A stretch of 64,000 nucleotides of DNA from Cypionkella sp. (GCF_030652235.1 NZ_JAUSBA010000032.1:32862-96861), one strand, 5' to 3'. Counted from the first letter of the stretch, positions 21,117 to 31,465 are shown. Notes: a model not told the origin generated them from the sequence alone. Translations and numbers: made by a program.

Positions 21117-23826
21117 CAGCCTGTTCAGCAACCCGTGCCACGGAAACCACTTCTTCACCTTTTCCGGTGTTGAATACCTTCACCCCGCCTGCGGAACGCG
21201 AGCGGAACGAGATTTGGTCAACGGGCACCCGGATGGATTGCCCGGTGGAGGTGGCAAGCATGATTTGATCGCTCATATCGACCGGGAACGAGGCCACCAG
21301 CGACCCGCCGCGCATCGCGCCGTCCATCGCTTTGACGCCCATACCGCCGCGCCCACGCACCGGATAATCGTGGCTGGAGCTGAGCTTACCAGACCCCGAA
21401 GTGGTGATGGTCAGGATCAGATCTTCGGCCGCAGACATCTCAGCGTAGCGTTCGGTGGAAAGCTGACCCGCGCTGACGGCGTCTTCATCGTCATCCGCCT
21501 CTGCATCATCCTCAACGGCCCCCGCCATCAGGCGACGCTGCTTGAGATAAGCCGCGCGTTCATCAGGTTCGGCCTCAAAATGCCGGATGATCGACATCGA
21601 CACCACTTTGTCGTCTTTGCCCAAACGCACACCGCGCACGCCCGTCGAGCCCCGCGATTTGAACACGCGGATTTCCTGGGTCGAGAAGCGAATGGCCCGC
21701 CCGCCCGCCGTCACCAGCATGATGTCGTCGTTCTCATCGGCAATCGCCGCGTTCACCAAGAACACGCCTTCCGGCAGTTTCATCGCGATTTTGCCGTTGC
21801 GCATCACATTGGTGAAATCCGACAGATCGTTCTGCCGCACATCGCCGTCGCTGGTCGCAAACACGATTTGCAGGTCTTGCCAGTCGGCCTCGGGTGCGTC
21901 CACAGGCATCAACGCGGCAATGCTAACCCCTTGCGTGATTGGCAGAATATTCACCATCGCCTTGCCTTTGGCCGTCCGCCCCGCCAAGGGCAAGCGCCAG
22001 GTTTTCAGCTTGTAGACCATGCCATCGGTGGTGAAAAACAGCAGATTCGTGTGGGTATTGGCGACGAAAAGCGTGGTGACCACGTCGTCTTCCTTGGTCG
22101 CCATCGACGACAATCCCTTGCCGCCCCGGTTCTGGCTGCGAAAGTCGATCAGCGGCGTGCGCTTGATATAGCCGCCAGAGGTGATGGTGACGACCATATC
22201 CTCGCGCTCGATCAGGTCTTCGTCTTCCATATCGCCGGCCCAATCGACGATTTCGGTGCGGCGCGGCACCGCAAACATCGACTTCACTTCGCTGAGTTCG
22301 GTCGAAATGATCGCCATGATCCGTTCACGCGAGCCCAGAATCTCAAGGTAATCCTTGATCTTACCGGCCAGCTCTTGCAGCTCGTCGGTGATCTCTTTCA
22401 CCCCCATCGCGGTCAGGCGTTGCAGGCGCAGATCCAAAATCGCGCGGGCTTGCAGTTCTGACAGGTTATAGGTGCCGTCGTCGTTGATCGGATGGCTTGG
22501 GTCATCAATCAGCTTGATATAGGGGATGATTTCCCCGGCAGGCCAGCGCCGCGTCATCAGCCGTTCGCGCGCTTCCGCAGGGTCCGCCGACGAGCGGATG
22601 GTTGCCACCACCTCATCAACGTTGGAAACCGCAACCGCCAAACCGCACAGGATGTGGCTGCGTTCGCGGGCGCGGCGCAACTCATACGCGGTGCGGCGCG
22701 CTACAACTTCCTCGCGGAAGGTGATGAAATGTCTCAGAAAATCGGCAAGCGTCAGTTGTTCAGGCCGCCCGCCGTTCAGCGCCAACATGTTACAACCAAA
22801 CGAGGTTTGCATCGGCGTAAAGCGATAAAGCTGGTTCAACACCACATCCGCTGTCGCGTCGCGTTTCAGCTCAATCACCACCCGCACGCCGATCCGGTCG
22901 GATTCATCCTGCACATGGGCGATGCCTTCGATCTTCTTCTCGCGCACTTGTTCGGCGATAATCTCGATCATCCGGGCTTTGTTGACCTGATACGGCACCT
23001 CGTCGATGATGATCGCAAAGCGGCCAGAGCGAATTTCTTCAATCCGGGTTTTGGCGCGGATAATCACCGAACCACGGCCCTCCAGATAGGCTTTGCGCGC
23101 GCCAGCCCGGCCCAGAATCGTCGCCCCTGTCGGGAAATCCGGGGCAGGGATGATTTCCATCAACTGCTCAATGCTGATGTCCGGATTGGCGATCATCGCC
23201 AAAGTGCCGTCGATCACTTCGCCCAGGTTATGCGGTGGGATGTTGGTGGCCATACCCACCGCAATACCACCCGCGCCATTGACCAGCATGTTGGGGAACC
23301 GCGCCGGCAGCACAGTCGGCTCGCGGTCTTTGCCATCATAATTGTCTTGGAAATCAACGGTGTCTTTGTCGATATCCGCCAAAAGGAACGCCGCAGGCTT
23401 GTCCATCCGCACTTCGGTATAGCGCATCGCCGCCGCGGTATCGCCGTCCATCGAACCGAAATTGCCCTGCCCATCCAGCAAAGGCAGGCTCATCGAGAAC
23501 GGCTGCGCCATCCGCACCAGCGCATCATAAATCGCAGAATCGCCATGCGGGTGGTATTTGCCCATCGTATCGCCAACCGGGCGCGCCGATTTGCGGTAAG
23601 GCTTGTCGTGGCCGTTGTTGGTCTCGTGCATCGCAAACAAAATCCGCCGATGCACCGGTTTCAAGCCATCGCGCAGGTCAGGGATCGCGCGGCTCACGAT
23701 CACGCTCATCGCGTAATCGAGATAGGCGGTTTTCATCTCGGCGGCGATGTCGATCTGCGGCCCGTCATGCGCCATGCGGATCGGTTTTTCGTCAGCCGTT
23801 TCAGGGGTTTCCGGAGTGTCGGTCAC
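21109..23826 (-). CDS. gyrA: DNA gyrase subunit A
   Basis: GyrA is the breakage-reunion subunit that introduces negative supercoils with GyrB. The 905-aa product has [18 protein letters not shown], and the quinolone-resistance region [18 protein letters not shown] with Ser and Asp at the usual sensitive-type positions. The catalytic tyrosine is in [10 protein letters not shown] and the GyrA box is QNRGGKG. Six C-terminal beta-pinwheel repeats follow, interrupted by a small acidic insert ([12 protein letters not shown]). The start is GTG with AGGAAGG upstream. No intein is seen. Confidence 0.97.
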   Translation of the reverse strand: MTDTPETPETADEKPIRMAHDGPQIDIAAEMKTAYLDYAMSVIVSRAIPDLRDGLKPVHRRILFAMHETNNGHDKPYRKSARPVGDTMGKYHPHGDSAIYDALVRMAQPFSMSLPLLDGQGNFGSMDGDTAAAMRYTEVRMDKPAAFLLADIDKDTVDFQDNYDGKDREPTVLPARFPNMLVNGAGGIAVGMATNIPPHNLGEVIDGTLAMIANPDISIEQLMEIIPAPDFPTGATILGRAGARKAYLEGRGSVIIRAKTRIEEIRSGRFAIIIDEVPYQVNKARMIEIIAEQVREKKIEGIAHVQDESDRIGVRVVIELKRDATADVVLNQLYRFTPMQTSFGCNMLALNGGRPEQLTLADFLRHFITFREEVVARRTAYELRRARERSHILCGLAVAVSNVDEVVATIRSSADPAEARERLMTRRWPAGEIIPYIKLIDDPSHPINDDGTYNLSELQARAILDLRLQRLTAMGVKEITDELQELAGKIKDYLEILGSRERIMAIISTELSEVKSMFAVPRRTEIVDWAGDMEDEDLIEREDMVVTITSGGYIKRTPLIDFRSQNRGGKGLSSMATKEDDVVTTLFVANTHTNLLFFTTDGMVYKLKTWRLPLAGRTAKGKAMVNILPITQGVSIAALMPVDAPEADWQDLQIVFATSDGDVRQNDLSDFTNVMRNGKIAMKLPEGVFLVNAAIADENDDIMLVTAGGRAIRFSTQEIRVFKSRGSTGVRGVRLGKDDKVVSMSIIRHFEAEPDERAAYLKQRRLMAGAVEDDAEADDDEDAVSAGQLSTERYAEMSAAEDLILTITTSGSGKLSSSHDYPVRGRGGMGVKAMDGAMRGGSLVASFPVDMSDQIMLATSTGQSIRVPVDQISFRSRSAGGVKVFNTGKGEEVVSVARVAEQADE

Positions 23827-24019
23827 TTGGGCCGCGCCTTCCTGTATTGGGTCTAGATATGGTTGCCGCTACCTTACACTATCGCGCATTTGGGGTGCAA
23901 GGCAGGCGCGCAAATGGCTTTGGCAGCAGCGCGATGTGAGTGATAACACACTGTTTTCATTGAAAATTAATATGTGGGGCGCAGGATAGGTTTGTGGGCT
24001 TTGGAAAGGCAGGCACCCC

Positions 24020-24289
24020 ATGCACGCCACTGAGACGGAATTGATGCTGAAAGGCTACGGGCTGACAACGGCAGAACTATACTACCGGATGCCGGATTAC
24101 CTTAATGTTCTCAATAGCTTCACTTGGCAAGACTATGATCTTGCCCCGGATTATCCGCAGCTTTTCGGCTTTATCGAGTTTTGGCAAAGCCAGATCGAAG
24201 GCCCGCTGCATTCGGTGCGATTCACCCATCGCAAACTGATCGCACCGGGCGAATGGCGCAATGTGGTGGGCGAATTTCGGCTGCATTAG
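24020..24289 (+). CDS. usg: Usg family protein
   Basis: This is an 89-residue soluble protein. LMLKGYGLTTAELYYRMPDY and the closing segment FTHRKLIAPGEWRNVVGEFRLH are hallmarks of the alphaproteobacterial Usg family (PF06233 by recollection). The name comes from a gene upstream of tryptophan genes in other species and says nothing about activity. The unusual density of Tyr, Trp and His would suit ligand or metal binding, but that is speculation. It precedes the KamA-like gene on the same strand with a 63-base gap. Confidence 0.85.
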   Translation: MHATETELMLKGYGLTTAELYYRMPDYLNVLNSFTWQDYDLAPDYPQLFGFIEFWQSQIEGPLHSVRFTHRKLIAPGEWRNVVGEFRLH

Positions 24290-24352
24290 CCGCGCTTGCC
24301 ATTCCGCCTCGGCGCGCGGATAAGCGCCGCTGAGGTTTTGCAGGCGGCCACA

Positions 24353-25399
24353 ATGACAATTCTGCCACAGCGCGCCCTGACGCGGGTTGAAGATCTGATC
24401 GAGGCTGGGCTTGCCCCCGCCGATCGGGCCGATGGCTTGCAGCAGGTCGCCGAGGCGTTCCGCATCCGTGTCTCGCCCGAAATGCAGGCCGCTATGATCG
24501 ATGCCGATGACGCAATCGCCCGCCAATTCCTACCCGATACGGCAGAGCTCACCATCCGTCCCGAGGAACTGTACGACCCGATCGGCGACATCACCTACAG
24601 CCCCACGCCGGGGCTGACCCATCGCTACCCAGATCGGGTGATCCTTGCCGCAACCCACACCTGCGAGGTTTATTGCCGCTTCTGCTTCCGCCGTGAAGCG
24701 GTGGGCGAGGAGGGCGCTTTGCCCGAAGCCGATCTGGAAGCCGCGCTGGCCTACATCGCCGCCACTCCGGCGATATGGGAGGTGATCCTGACCGGTGGTG
24801 ACCCTTTGGTGCTGTCACCCCGCCGCCTAAGCGCGCTGATGCAGCGCCTGTCCGCGATCCCGCATGTTGAAATTGTGCGCTTTCACACCCGTGTGCCGGT
24901 GGTGGCCCCAGCGCGCATCACCGATGACATGATCGCAGCCCTGCGCGCCCGACCCACCACCTACCTTGTGCTGCACACCAACCACGCGCAGGAAATTACG
25001 CCTGCCGCGCAGGCTGCGCTGAAACGCCTCGCCGATGCCGGAATTCCGTTGCTGTCGCAGACCGTTCTGCTGAAAGGCATCAACGACAGCGCCGCCACGC
25101 TGGAAAGCCTGTTCCGCACTTTGCTGCGCCACCGCGTAACGCCGTATTATCTGCATCACTGCGATCTTGCGCGCGGCACCAGCCATTTCCGCACCACCAT
25201 CGCGGCAGGGCAAGCGATCATGGCACAACTGCGCGGTCGGCTCTCCGGCATTGGCCTGCCGACCTATGTGCTGGATATTCCCGGCGGATTTGGCAAAGTC
25301 CCCATCGGCCCCGGCTATGTAGAGCCCACAGGCGACGCCTACCAGATCACCGATTGGCAGGGCAGGCGGCACGCTTACCGCGATCCTGACGCGCCTTAA
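24353..25399 (+). CDS. Lysine-2,3-aminomutase-like radical SAM protein (KamA/EpmB family)
   Basis: The 348-aa product has the radical SAM cluster motif CEVYCRFCF preceded by RVILAATHTCE, a GGDPLVLSP loop, and the C-terminal PLP-lysine region DIPGGFGKVP. Enzymes of this family shift amino groups on lysine, free or for modifying elongation factor P (EpmB). Length and ends are nearer the short EpmB-like form. No EF-P or epmA gene is in the window, so the substrate cannot be assigned. I chose ATG 24353 (MTILPQRALTRV) over the TTG at 24296. Confidence 0.85.
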   Translation: MTILPQRALTRVEDLIEAGLAPADRADGLQQVAEAFRIRVSPEMQAAMIDADDAIARQFLPDTAELTIRPEELYDPIGDITYSPTPGLTHRYPDRVILAATHTCEVYCRFCFRREAVGEEGALPEADLEAALAYIAATPAIWEVILTGGDPLVLSPRRLSALMQRLSAIPHVEIVRFHTRVPVVAPARITDDMIAALRARPTTYLVLHTNHAQEITPAAQAALKRLADAGIPLLSQTVLLKGINDSAATLESLFRTLLRHRVTPYYLHHCDLARGTSHFRTTIAAGQAIMAQLRGRLSGIGLPTYVLDIPGGFGKVPIGPGYVEPTGDAYQITDWQGRRHAYRDPDAP

Positions 25400-25472
25400 G
25401 CCTGACGGTTTTCCGCGCCCGGATGGCAGATTGGCTAAGCGACAAAAGCCGCAAGGCTTGAGAAGCGTCTGC

Positions 25473-26516
25473 TCAACCCGCCCGTAAGATCATCCCAAAC
25501 AAATCGCGCGGATCATCCGGATCGGCGATCATATCCAACTGGGTGAACAGCCCGGTTTCCGCCAGCTTGCTGCGCACATAGCGCAGCGCGCTGAAATCTT
25601 CGACCGCAAAGCCCACAGAATCAAACAGCGTGATCTCGCGCGCGTCCGTCCGCCCCTTGGCTTGGCCATTCATCACCTGCCACAACTCGATCACCGGATG
25701 ATCGGGCGCAAGCTGCTGAATCTCGCCCTCAATCCGGGTTTGCTCGGGATATTCGACGAAGATCGACGCGCGCAGCAGAATATCCTTGTGCAACTCGGTC
25801 TTGCCGGGGCAATCGCCGCCGACAGCATTGATATGCACGCCAGACCCCACCATATTATCGGTCAGGATCGTGGCATATTGTTTGTCCGCCGTCACCGTGG
25901 TGATGATCTGCGCGCCCAGAATGGCGTCTTCTGGCGAGCCACAAGACACCACCTTCAAGCCGCGCCCCGCCAAATTCGCCGCACATTTCGCGGTGGCTTC
26001 GGGGTCAATGTCGTAAAGTCGCACCTCGGTTATGCCGCAGATCGCCTTAAAGCCCAAAGCCTGAAATTCCGACTGCGCGCCGTTGCCAATCAGCGCCATC
26101 ACTGTGCTGCCCGCAGGCGCCAACCACTTTGCGGCCATCGCGCTCGTCGCTGCCGTGCGCAGCGCGGTCAGGATGGTCATCTCAGAGAGCAGCACCGGAT
26201 AACCCGTTGCCACATCCGCCAAAAGTCCAAAGGCTGTAACGGTTTGCAAGCCTTGCTTCATGTTGCTGGGGTGGCCGTTGACATACTTAAAGCCATAGGT
26301 TTCGCCGTCAGATGTCGGCATCAACTCAATCACCCCAACATCGGAATGGCTGGCCACCCGTGGGGTTTTGTCAAACAAAGGCCAGCGGTGGAAATCGGCC
26401 TCAATCTCGGCGGCCAGATCGATCAAAACCCGCTCCACCCCCAGATGCAGCACCAGTTTCAGCATGTTATCGACAGAGACGAAAGGCACATAGGCCTGAT
26501 GCGATGGCGTGTTCAT
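25473..26516 (-). CDS. Ornithine cyclodeaminase
   Basis: This enzyme converts ornithine to proline with release of ammonia, using NAD. The 347-aa product shows FKYVNGHPSNMKQGL, LLSEMTILTALRTAATSAMAAKWLA and the Rossmann segment MALIGNGAQSEFQALGF, all typical of the ornithine cyclodeaminase/mu-crystallin family. The start MNTPSHQAYV at 26516 has GAGGA upstream. It lies nine bases after the arginase stop, which gives a two-step route from arginine to proline. Confidence 0.93.
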   Translation of the reverse strand: MNTPSHQAYVPFVSVDNMLKLVLHLGVERVLIDLAAEIEADFHRWPLFDKTPRVASHSDVGVIELMPTSDGETYGFKYVNGHPSNMKQGLQTVTAFGLLADVATGYPVLLSEMTILTALRTAATSAMAAKWLAPAGSTVMALIGNGAQSEFQALGFKAICGITEVRLYDIDPEATAKCAANLAGRGLKVVSCGSPEDAILGAQIITTVTADKQYATILTDNMVGSGVHINAVGGDCPGKTELHKDILLRASIFVEYPEQTRIEGEIQQLAPDHPVIELWQVMNGQAKGRTDAREITLFDSVGFAVEDFSALRYVRSKLAETGLFTQLDMIADPDDPRDLFGMILRAG

Positions 26517-26524
26517 CGGGGTCC

Positions 26525-27448
26525 TCAAAAGCTGCGGGTGGGGCGGTCGAACACCTTGCGGCCCATCAGCGAGCCCACCAGATCGACCATCAATTTCGCG
26601 GTGCGGCCGCGCTCATCCAGAAACGGGTTCAACTCGACCAGATCCAGCGAGGTCACCAGTGTGGATTCGTGCAACAATTCCATCACCAGATGCGCCTCAC
26701 GAAAGGTGGTGCCGCCCGGAACCGTGGTGCCGACGGCCGGCGCAATCGAAGGGTCAAGAAAATCCACGTCCAGACTGACATGCAGCATGCCGCCCGCCGC
26801 GCGCACCATATCCAGAAATTCCCGCAACGGGGCGACGATGCCACGCTCATCCAGCACCCGCATGTCATTGATTGCAAGGTCATGTTTCAACAGTGCCGCA
26901 TGTTCGGCAGGGTCTACCGAACGGATGCCATACAGACAAATCCGCGCCGCCGGGATCGGTGCGGGGAAGGGTGGAAACGCCTCAAACCCCTCACGGCCCG
27001 CGATATAGGCCACAGGCGTGCCATGCAGATTGCCGCTTTGCGTGGTCAGTGGGGTGTGAAAATCGGAATGCGCATCCAACCACAGCAGGAACAGCGGGCG
27101 ATCCACCCGCGCCGCATAGGCCGCAGCCCCCGCGACCGAACCCAAAGCCAAAGAATGATCGCCGCCCAAAACAATCGGCAACCCGCCTTGAGACAAAGCA
27201 TCGTCCACCTTATCCGCCAAAACTTCGGTCCAGCCCAAGACCTCGGCCAAGCTGTGCACCGCCGGGTTCGGGCAACTGACCGCCTGCAGGGCGGGCAGCA
27301 CCATATCGCCCCAGTCTTCCACGCCATGGCCCAATTCGTGGATGGCTTGCGCCAGCCCCGCGACACGGTAAGCGGTCGGCCCCATCACGCAGCCGGGGCG
27401 GCGCTGGCCTTCGTCAATCGGCGCACCGATCAGAATGGTGTTGGGCAT
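26525..27448 (-). CDS. rocF: Arginase
   Basis: Arginase hydrolyses arginine to ornithine and urea with a binuclear manganese centre. The 307-aa product shows the three metal motifs: GGDHSLALGS, WLDAHSDFHTP and SLDVDFLDP. The start is ATG 27448 (MPNTILIGAPIDEG) with AGGAGA upstream; the track's 27526 is too far out. It forms an operon with ornithine cyclodeaminase and is divergent from an Lrp/AsnC regulator, the usual arrangement for an amino-acid-responsive catabolic pair. Confidence 0.95.
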   Translation of the reverse strand: MPNTILIGAPIDEGQRRPGCVMGPTAYRVAGLAQAIHELGHGVEDWGDMVLPALQAVSCPNPAVHSLAEVLGWTEVLADKVDDALSQGGLPIVLGGDHSLALGSVAGAAAYAARVDRPLFLLWLDAHSDFHTPLTTQSGNLHGTPVAYIAGREGFEAFPPFPAPIPAARICLYGIRSVDPAEHAALLKHDLAINDMRVLDERGIVAPLREFLDMVRAAGGMLHVSLDVDFLDPSIAPAVGTTVPGGTTFREAHLVMELLHESTLVTSLDLVELNPFLDERGRTAKLMVDLVGSLMGRKVFDRPTRSF

Positions 27449-27552
27449 GGGATTCTCCTCTGCCGCAATACTCTTTCCATCTTGCGTCGAATCATACAGA
27501 TATTTAGGACGCTTTGCACAATCCACCTCACATAATGGCAGGATAATTGACC

Positions 27553-27987
27553 ATGTTGGACGAAACCGACACGCGCCTGATTGCCGAGTTGCGCCGCGAC
27601 GGCCGTGCGGCTTTGTCCGACCTTTCCGAACGCCTCGGCCTGTCGCGCGCCACCGTGCGCACCCGGATGGAGCGACTGACGACCAGGGGCGAAATCGCCG
27701 GTTTCACCGTGCTGACCCGTTCCGATGTCGCCGAAGCCCCGGTGCGCGGGCTGATGATGATCATCATCGAGGGCAAGGGCGGTGAGAAAGTGATGGCGCG
27801 CCTCGCAGGCATCCCCGCGGTGATGGCCGTGCATTCGACGAATGGCAAATGGAGCCTGATTGCCGAGATTTCCACCCAAACCCTGATCGAGTTGGATGAG
27901 GTGATCAACCGCATCCGCAATATTGACGGCGTTTTAACCTCGGAAACCAACCTGCTGCTCTCTACCCGCAAGGCCGGGCGGCGGTAG
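27553..27987 (+). CDS. Lrp/AsnC family transcriptional regulator
   Basis: The 144-aa product has an N-terminal winged helix (LDETDTRLIAELRRDGRAAL, then LSERLGLSRATVRTRMERL) and a C-terminal RAM ligand-binding domain (VMAVHSTNGKWSLIAEI). Lrp-type proteins sense amino acids as octamers. The gene is divergent from arginase-ornithine cyclodeaminase across about 100 bases, so control of that operon by arginine or ornithine is likely, though inferred from position only. ATG 27553 is chosen over the TTG six bases upstream. Confidence 0.9.
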   Translation: MLDETDTRLIAELRRDGRAALSDLSERLGLSRATVRTRMERLTTRGEIAGFTVLTRSDVAEAPVRGLMMIIIEGKGGEKVMARLAGIPAVMAVHSTNGKWSLIAEISTQTLIELDEVINRIRNIDGVLTSETNLLLSTRKAGRR

Positions 27988-28019
27988 ACCAACCCACCGC
28001 CTCGATTCACTTCAAACAA

Positions 28020-28166
28020 GATTAAAATTTGCTTCCCGCCGCAGCGGCGTCGCCCTTTCGGGTCTTGGCCGCTGAATGGTTTCATCTTGGCGAAAATACT
28101 CCCGCCGGAGGCTCCTGCCATCGACGCCGCAAGCCTCCGGCGCCGGCACTTTAAACACAGATGAAA
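28020..28166. repeat. Dispersed composite palindrome, copy B
   Basis: The head TTTCATCTTGGCGAAAATAC (28079 on) is followed by inverted arms CGCCGGAGGC (28103-28112) and GCCTCCGGCG (28133-28142). A tail TTTAAACACAGATGAAA mirrors the head. The TTAAAATTTGCTT found just before the head in copy A is here separated from it by an extra stretch of about 45 bases with its own small CG-rich hairpin. It lies between the converging Lrp-type and enoyl-CoA hydratase genes. Confidence 0.7.
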
Positions 28167-28199
28167 TCACTGGCAGGCGCAGGGCTGGCCGCTCTAACT

Positions 28200-28982
28200 T
28201 CAGGCCCCGCGAAACTTTGCCGCGCGTTTTTCCAGAAATGCCGCCACCCCTTCGCGGAAATCTTCGGTCGCCCCACATTCCCCCTGCAACCGCGCCTCCA
28301 AAGCCAGTTGCTGATCCAGATCATTGCCGAATGACGCCCGCAACGCGGTTTTCACGCCGTGGTAGGCCCGCGTTGGCCCCTGCGCCAAACTCAAAGCCCG
28401 CGCCTGCCAATGCGCCGCAAACCCCTGATCTGGAACACATTCATAAATCATGCCCCAATCCATGGCCTGACTCGCTGTCACCTTATCGGCAAACAACACC
28501 GCCCCCATCGCGCGGGCAAGACCGATCTGACGCGGCAACCAATAGCTGCCGCCAGCATCCGGCACCAAACCAATCCGGGTAAACGCCTGAATGAACGACG
28601 CACTCTCGCAGGCTATCACCACATCCGCCGCCAGCGCCAAATTCGCCCCAGCCCCCGCAGCCGCCCCTTGCACGGCTGAAATCGTCGGGATCGGGCAATC
28701 GGTGATCGCCTTCAACAGCGGCACATATTCCTCATTCAGCACGCGCTCTAGGTCCAGCGCCGCCCCCAGCTGCTGCCCGGCGGCATCGCCCAAATCCTGC
28801 CCCGCGCAAAACGCCCGACCTGCGCCGGTGATCACCAGCACCCGCGCTTGCGTGCCCGCGCGCAGCACCGCCGCCAGCATCTCGGCGCGCAAAAGCGTCG
28901 AAAGCGCGTTCATCACCTCGGGCCGGTTCAGCGTGATCACCGCCACGCCCGCCTCAAGTTGATACGTTATGCACTGAAACAT
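28200..28982 (-). CDS. Enoyl-CoA hydratase/isomerase family protein (PaaG-like)
   Basis: This 260-aa crotonase-fold protein has the CoA-binding segment RAFCAGQDLGD and the oxyanion loop QGAAAGAGANLALAADVVIA. The SASFIQAFTRIGLVPDAGGSYWLPR region carries the active-site Asp, as in PaaG, the ring-1,2-epoxyphenylacetyl-CoA isomerase. No other paa genes are nearby, so the exact substrate is open. The start at 28982 (MFQCITYQLEAG) has a GGGGAG ribosome site. It is a single gene between convergent and unrelated neighbours. Confidence 0.85.
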   Translation of the reverse strand: MFQCITYQLEAGVAVITLNRPEVMNALSTLLRAEMLAAVLRAGTQARVLVITGAGRAFCAGQDLGDAAGQQLGAALDLERVLNEEYVPLLKAITDCPIPTISAVQGAAAGAGANLALAADVVIACESASFIQAFTRIGLVPDAGGSYWLPRQIGLARAMGAVLFADKVTASQAMDWGMIYECVPDQGFAAHWQARALSLAQGPTRAYHGVKTALRASFGNDLDQQLALEARLQGECGATEDFREGVAAFLEKRAAKFRGA

Positions 28983-29045
28983 GGCGTCTCCCCTGTTTGC
29001 AGCCACAGTATCAGGGCAGGGCACTGCCACCAGTGAAACCCCGCG

Positions 29046-29495
29046 TCACTTTGTCAGCAACTCGGCCAGCCTGACCTTATCGGCCTCGGACAGCGTTTCG
29101 GCCTCAGCCGCCACCGCCCGCCTGCGGCTCATCGCCAAAGCGATACCCGCCCCCGCCAGCAGCATCAAAGGTCCCGCCAGCCACAGCATCAAACTCGACC
29201 CTTCTGCGCGCGGGCTGAACAGCACAAATTCGCCGTAGCGCGCCACGACATAATCGATCACCTGAGTGTCGCTGTCGCCCGCCACAAGCCGCTCGCGCAC
29301 CGCCAGCCGCAAATCCCGGCTGATTGGCGCGTTGGAATCGTCGATATCCTCGCCCTGACACACCGGGCAGCGCAGGTTTTGCGAGATCGCCCGCGCCCGC
29401 GCCTCCAGCCCCGGATCGTTTAGGATTTCATCGGGTTGCACCGCAAATGCAGGCGAGGCCAGCAGCAGCAGCGCCACTAAGACCGCCCGCATCAT
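29046..29495 (-). CDS. ccmH: Cytochrome c-type biogenesis protein CcmH
   Basis: CcmH reduces and presents apocytochrome c for haem attachment at the periplasmic face. The 149-aa product has a signal peptide (LVALLLLASPAFAVQP), the redox motif RCPVCQGEDIDDSNAPIS, a helical bundle, and one C-terminal membrane helix (LMLWLAGPLMLLAGAGIALA). It is the short form without the CcmI extension. Its ATG overlaps the ccmF stop by four bases. The other ccm genes are not in the window. Confidence 0.93.
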   Translation of the reverse strand: MMRAVLVALLLLASPAFAVQPDEILNDPGLEARARAISQNLRCPVCQGEDIDDSNAPISRDLRLAVRERLVAGDSDTQVIDYVVARYGEFVLFSPRAEGSSLMLWLAGPLMLLAGAGIALAMSRRRAVAAEAETLSEADKVRLAELLTK

Positions 29496-31465
29496 TCCGC
29501 GGCCACCGCAACAGCCTCAGACCGCCGCGCCCCCGCTGCCACCCGGAACCGTCGATCCGACAGGCTGAGCATGCCGCCCAAGGCCATCAGCAACGCGCCG
29601 CCCCAAATCCAGTTGGCAAACGGCTTGATGTAACTGCGCACTGCATAGCCGCCATCGTCTTGGGCATCGCCGATCACCAGATACAGATCACGAAACACCC
29701 CCTGATCAATCGCAGCCTCGGTTGTTGGCATCCCGGCCACCGGATACATCCGCTTTTCGGGATGCAGACTTGCCACCACAACGCCCGCCTTCCGCACGAT
29801 CATATCCGCCATGGTCGAGAGGTAATTCGGCCCCTCAACTTGGTTCACCGCCTGCAAGGTCACGTCATAACCGCCCAAGGCAAAGCTTTCGCCGATTTTA
29901 ACGGTGCGAATATCTTCCGTCACCCAAGCCGTCATCGCCGCCACCGCAAAGATCGTCACCCCCATACCAGAATGGGCAACAACCTTGCCCAAATCAGCGC
30001 GGGGCAGGCGGGGCAAACGGCTGAACCGATCCCCGACAGACCCACGCCCCAGCCGCTGCCACAGGTCAATCAGCGCGCCCATCACAACCCAAGCGCCCAA
30101 CGCAGCCCCCACCGGACCCAAAGCACTTTTGCCGGTCTGCACCGCATAAACCAGCAGCCCCACCGCCAAAGCCAACACCAAAGCCCCGCGCAAAGGCCGC
30201 ATCGCCCGCCGGATTTCCGCCCGCTTCCACGGCAACATCGCCCCCACAGGCAGAATGATCGCCAGCACCACCATAAACGGCGTGAAGGCGGCATCAAAGA
30301 ACGGCGGACCCACCGACAGCTTGCGGGCGAACACCAACTCGGCAATCAGCGGCCAGATCGTGCCGATGAACACCACAAAAGCCGATACCGCCAGCAGCAG
30401 GTTGTTGGCCACCAGCGCGGTTTCCCGGCTGACCACCGCAAACACACCCTTGGCCTCTAACACACTGGCGCGCAACGCAAACAGCGTCAGCGCCCCGCCC
30501 ATGAACACGCCCAGAATGCCCAAAATAAACACCCCCCGCTCTGGATCATTGGCAAAGGCATGCACTGATGTGATCACGCCGGATCGCACAATAAAGGTCC
30601 CCGTCAGCGAGAATCCAAAGGCCAAGATCGCAAGCAGTACCGTCCAAGCCTTCAAGCTTTCGCGCTTTTCCACCACAATGGCCGAGTGCAACAAAGCCGC
30701 CGAGATTAGCCAAGGCATAAAGCTTGCGTTCTCCACCGGGTCCCAAAACCAAAACCCGCCCCAGCCAAGTTCATAATACGCCCACCACGATCCCATCGCG
30801 ATGCCAATGGTCAGAAAAACCCACGCCGCCAGCGTCCAAGGCCGCACCCAGCGGCCCCAGGCGGCATCAACACGGCCCTCCAGCAGGGCGGCGATGGCGA
30901 AAGAAAAGCTCATCGAAAGCCCGACATAGCCCAGATACAAAAACGGCGGATGAAACGCCAAACCGGGGTCTTGCAGCAGCGGGTTCAGATCATTGCCGTT
31001 CATCGGCGGATTTTCCAGCCGCACGAATGGGTTCGAGGTCAGCAGCATGAACGCCATGAATGCGACGCCAATCGAGCCCTGCACCGCCAACACCCGCGCC
31101 TTCAGCGCACTGGGCAGGTTGCCGCCAAACCAAACCGCACAAGCGCCAAACGCTGCCAAGATCAGCACCCACAGCAGCAAAGACCCCTCATGGTTGCCCC
31201 AGACGCCGGCGAATTTATACAGCAAAGGCTTGGCGGTATGCGAATTCTCGACCACAAGTTTCAGCGAAAAGTCCGAGGTGACAAAGCCGTACGTCAGCGC
31301 CACAAAGCTGGTGGCGATCAGCAAAAACTGCACCACCGCCGCAGGGTCGGCCACCGCCATCAACCGCGCATCACGCCGATACGCGCCCCACAGCGGCAGG
31401 GTGGATTGCACCACTGCGACCATAAAGGCCAGCACCAAGGTGAAATGTCCAAATTCAATGATCAT
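29492..31465 (-). CDS. ccmF: Haem lyase subunit CcmF
   Basis: CcmF is the large inner-membrane subunit of the system I cytochrome c haem lyase. The product of about 657 aa has many membrane helices and the haem-handling WWD motif WGGFWFWDPVEN. It also shows FAGVWGNHEGSLLLWVLI and the FHPPFLYLGYVG loop with a conserved histidine. The start at 31465 (MIIEFGHFTLVLAF) has GGAGG; the track's 31498 is upstream. It is coupled to ccmH through an ATGA overlap. Confidence 0.95.
   Translation of the reverse strand: MIIEFGHFTLVLAFMVAVVQSTLPLWGAYRRDARLMAVADPAAVVQFLLIATSFVALTYGFVTSDFSLKLVVENSHTAKPLLYKFAGVWGNHEGSLLLWVLILAAFGACAVWFGGNLPSALKARVLAVQGSIGVAFMAFMLLTSNPFVRLENPPMNGNDLNPLLQDPGLAFHPPFLYLGYVGLSMSFSFAIAALLEGRVDAAWGRWVRPWTLAAWVFLTIGIAMGSWWAYYELGWGGFWFWDPVENASFMPWLISAALLHSAIVVEKRESLKAWTVLLAILAFGFSLTGTFIVRSGVITSVHAFANDPERGVFILGILGVFMGGALTLFALRASVLEAKGVFAVVSRETALVANNLLLAVSAFVVFIGTIWPLIAELVFARKLSVGPPFFDAAFTPFMVVLAIILPVGAMLPWKRAEIRRAMRPLRGALVLALAVGLLVYAVQTGKSALGPVGAALGAWVVMGALIDLWQRLGRGSVGDRFSRLPRLPRADLGKVVAHSGMGVTIFAVAAMTAWVTEDIRTVKIGESFALGGYDVTLQAVNQVEGPNYLSTMADMIVRKAGVVVASLHPEKRMYPVAGMPTTEAAIDQGVFRDLYLVIGDAQDDGGYAVRSYIKPFANWIWGGALLMALGGMLSLSDRRFRVAAGARRSEAVAVAAE

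Noticed and set aside
22492-23856. 454-aa open frame on the plus strand opposite gyrA
   Set aside because: It is an antisense shadow of a certain gene in GC-rich DNA. The His/Arg-rich composition has no domain pattern.
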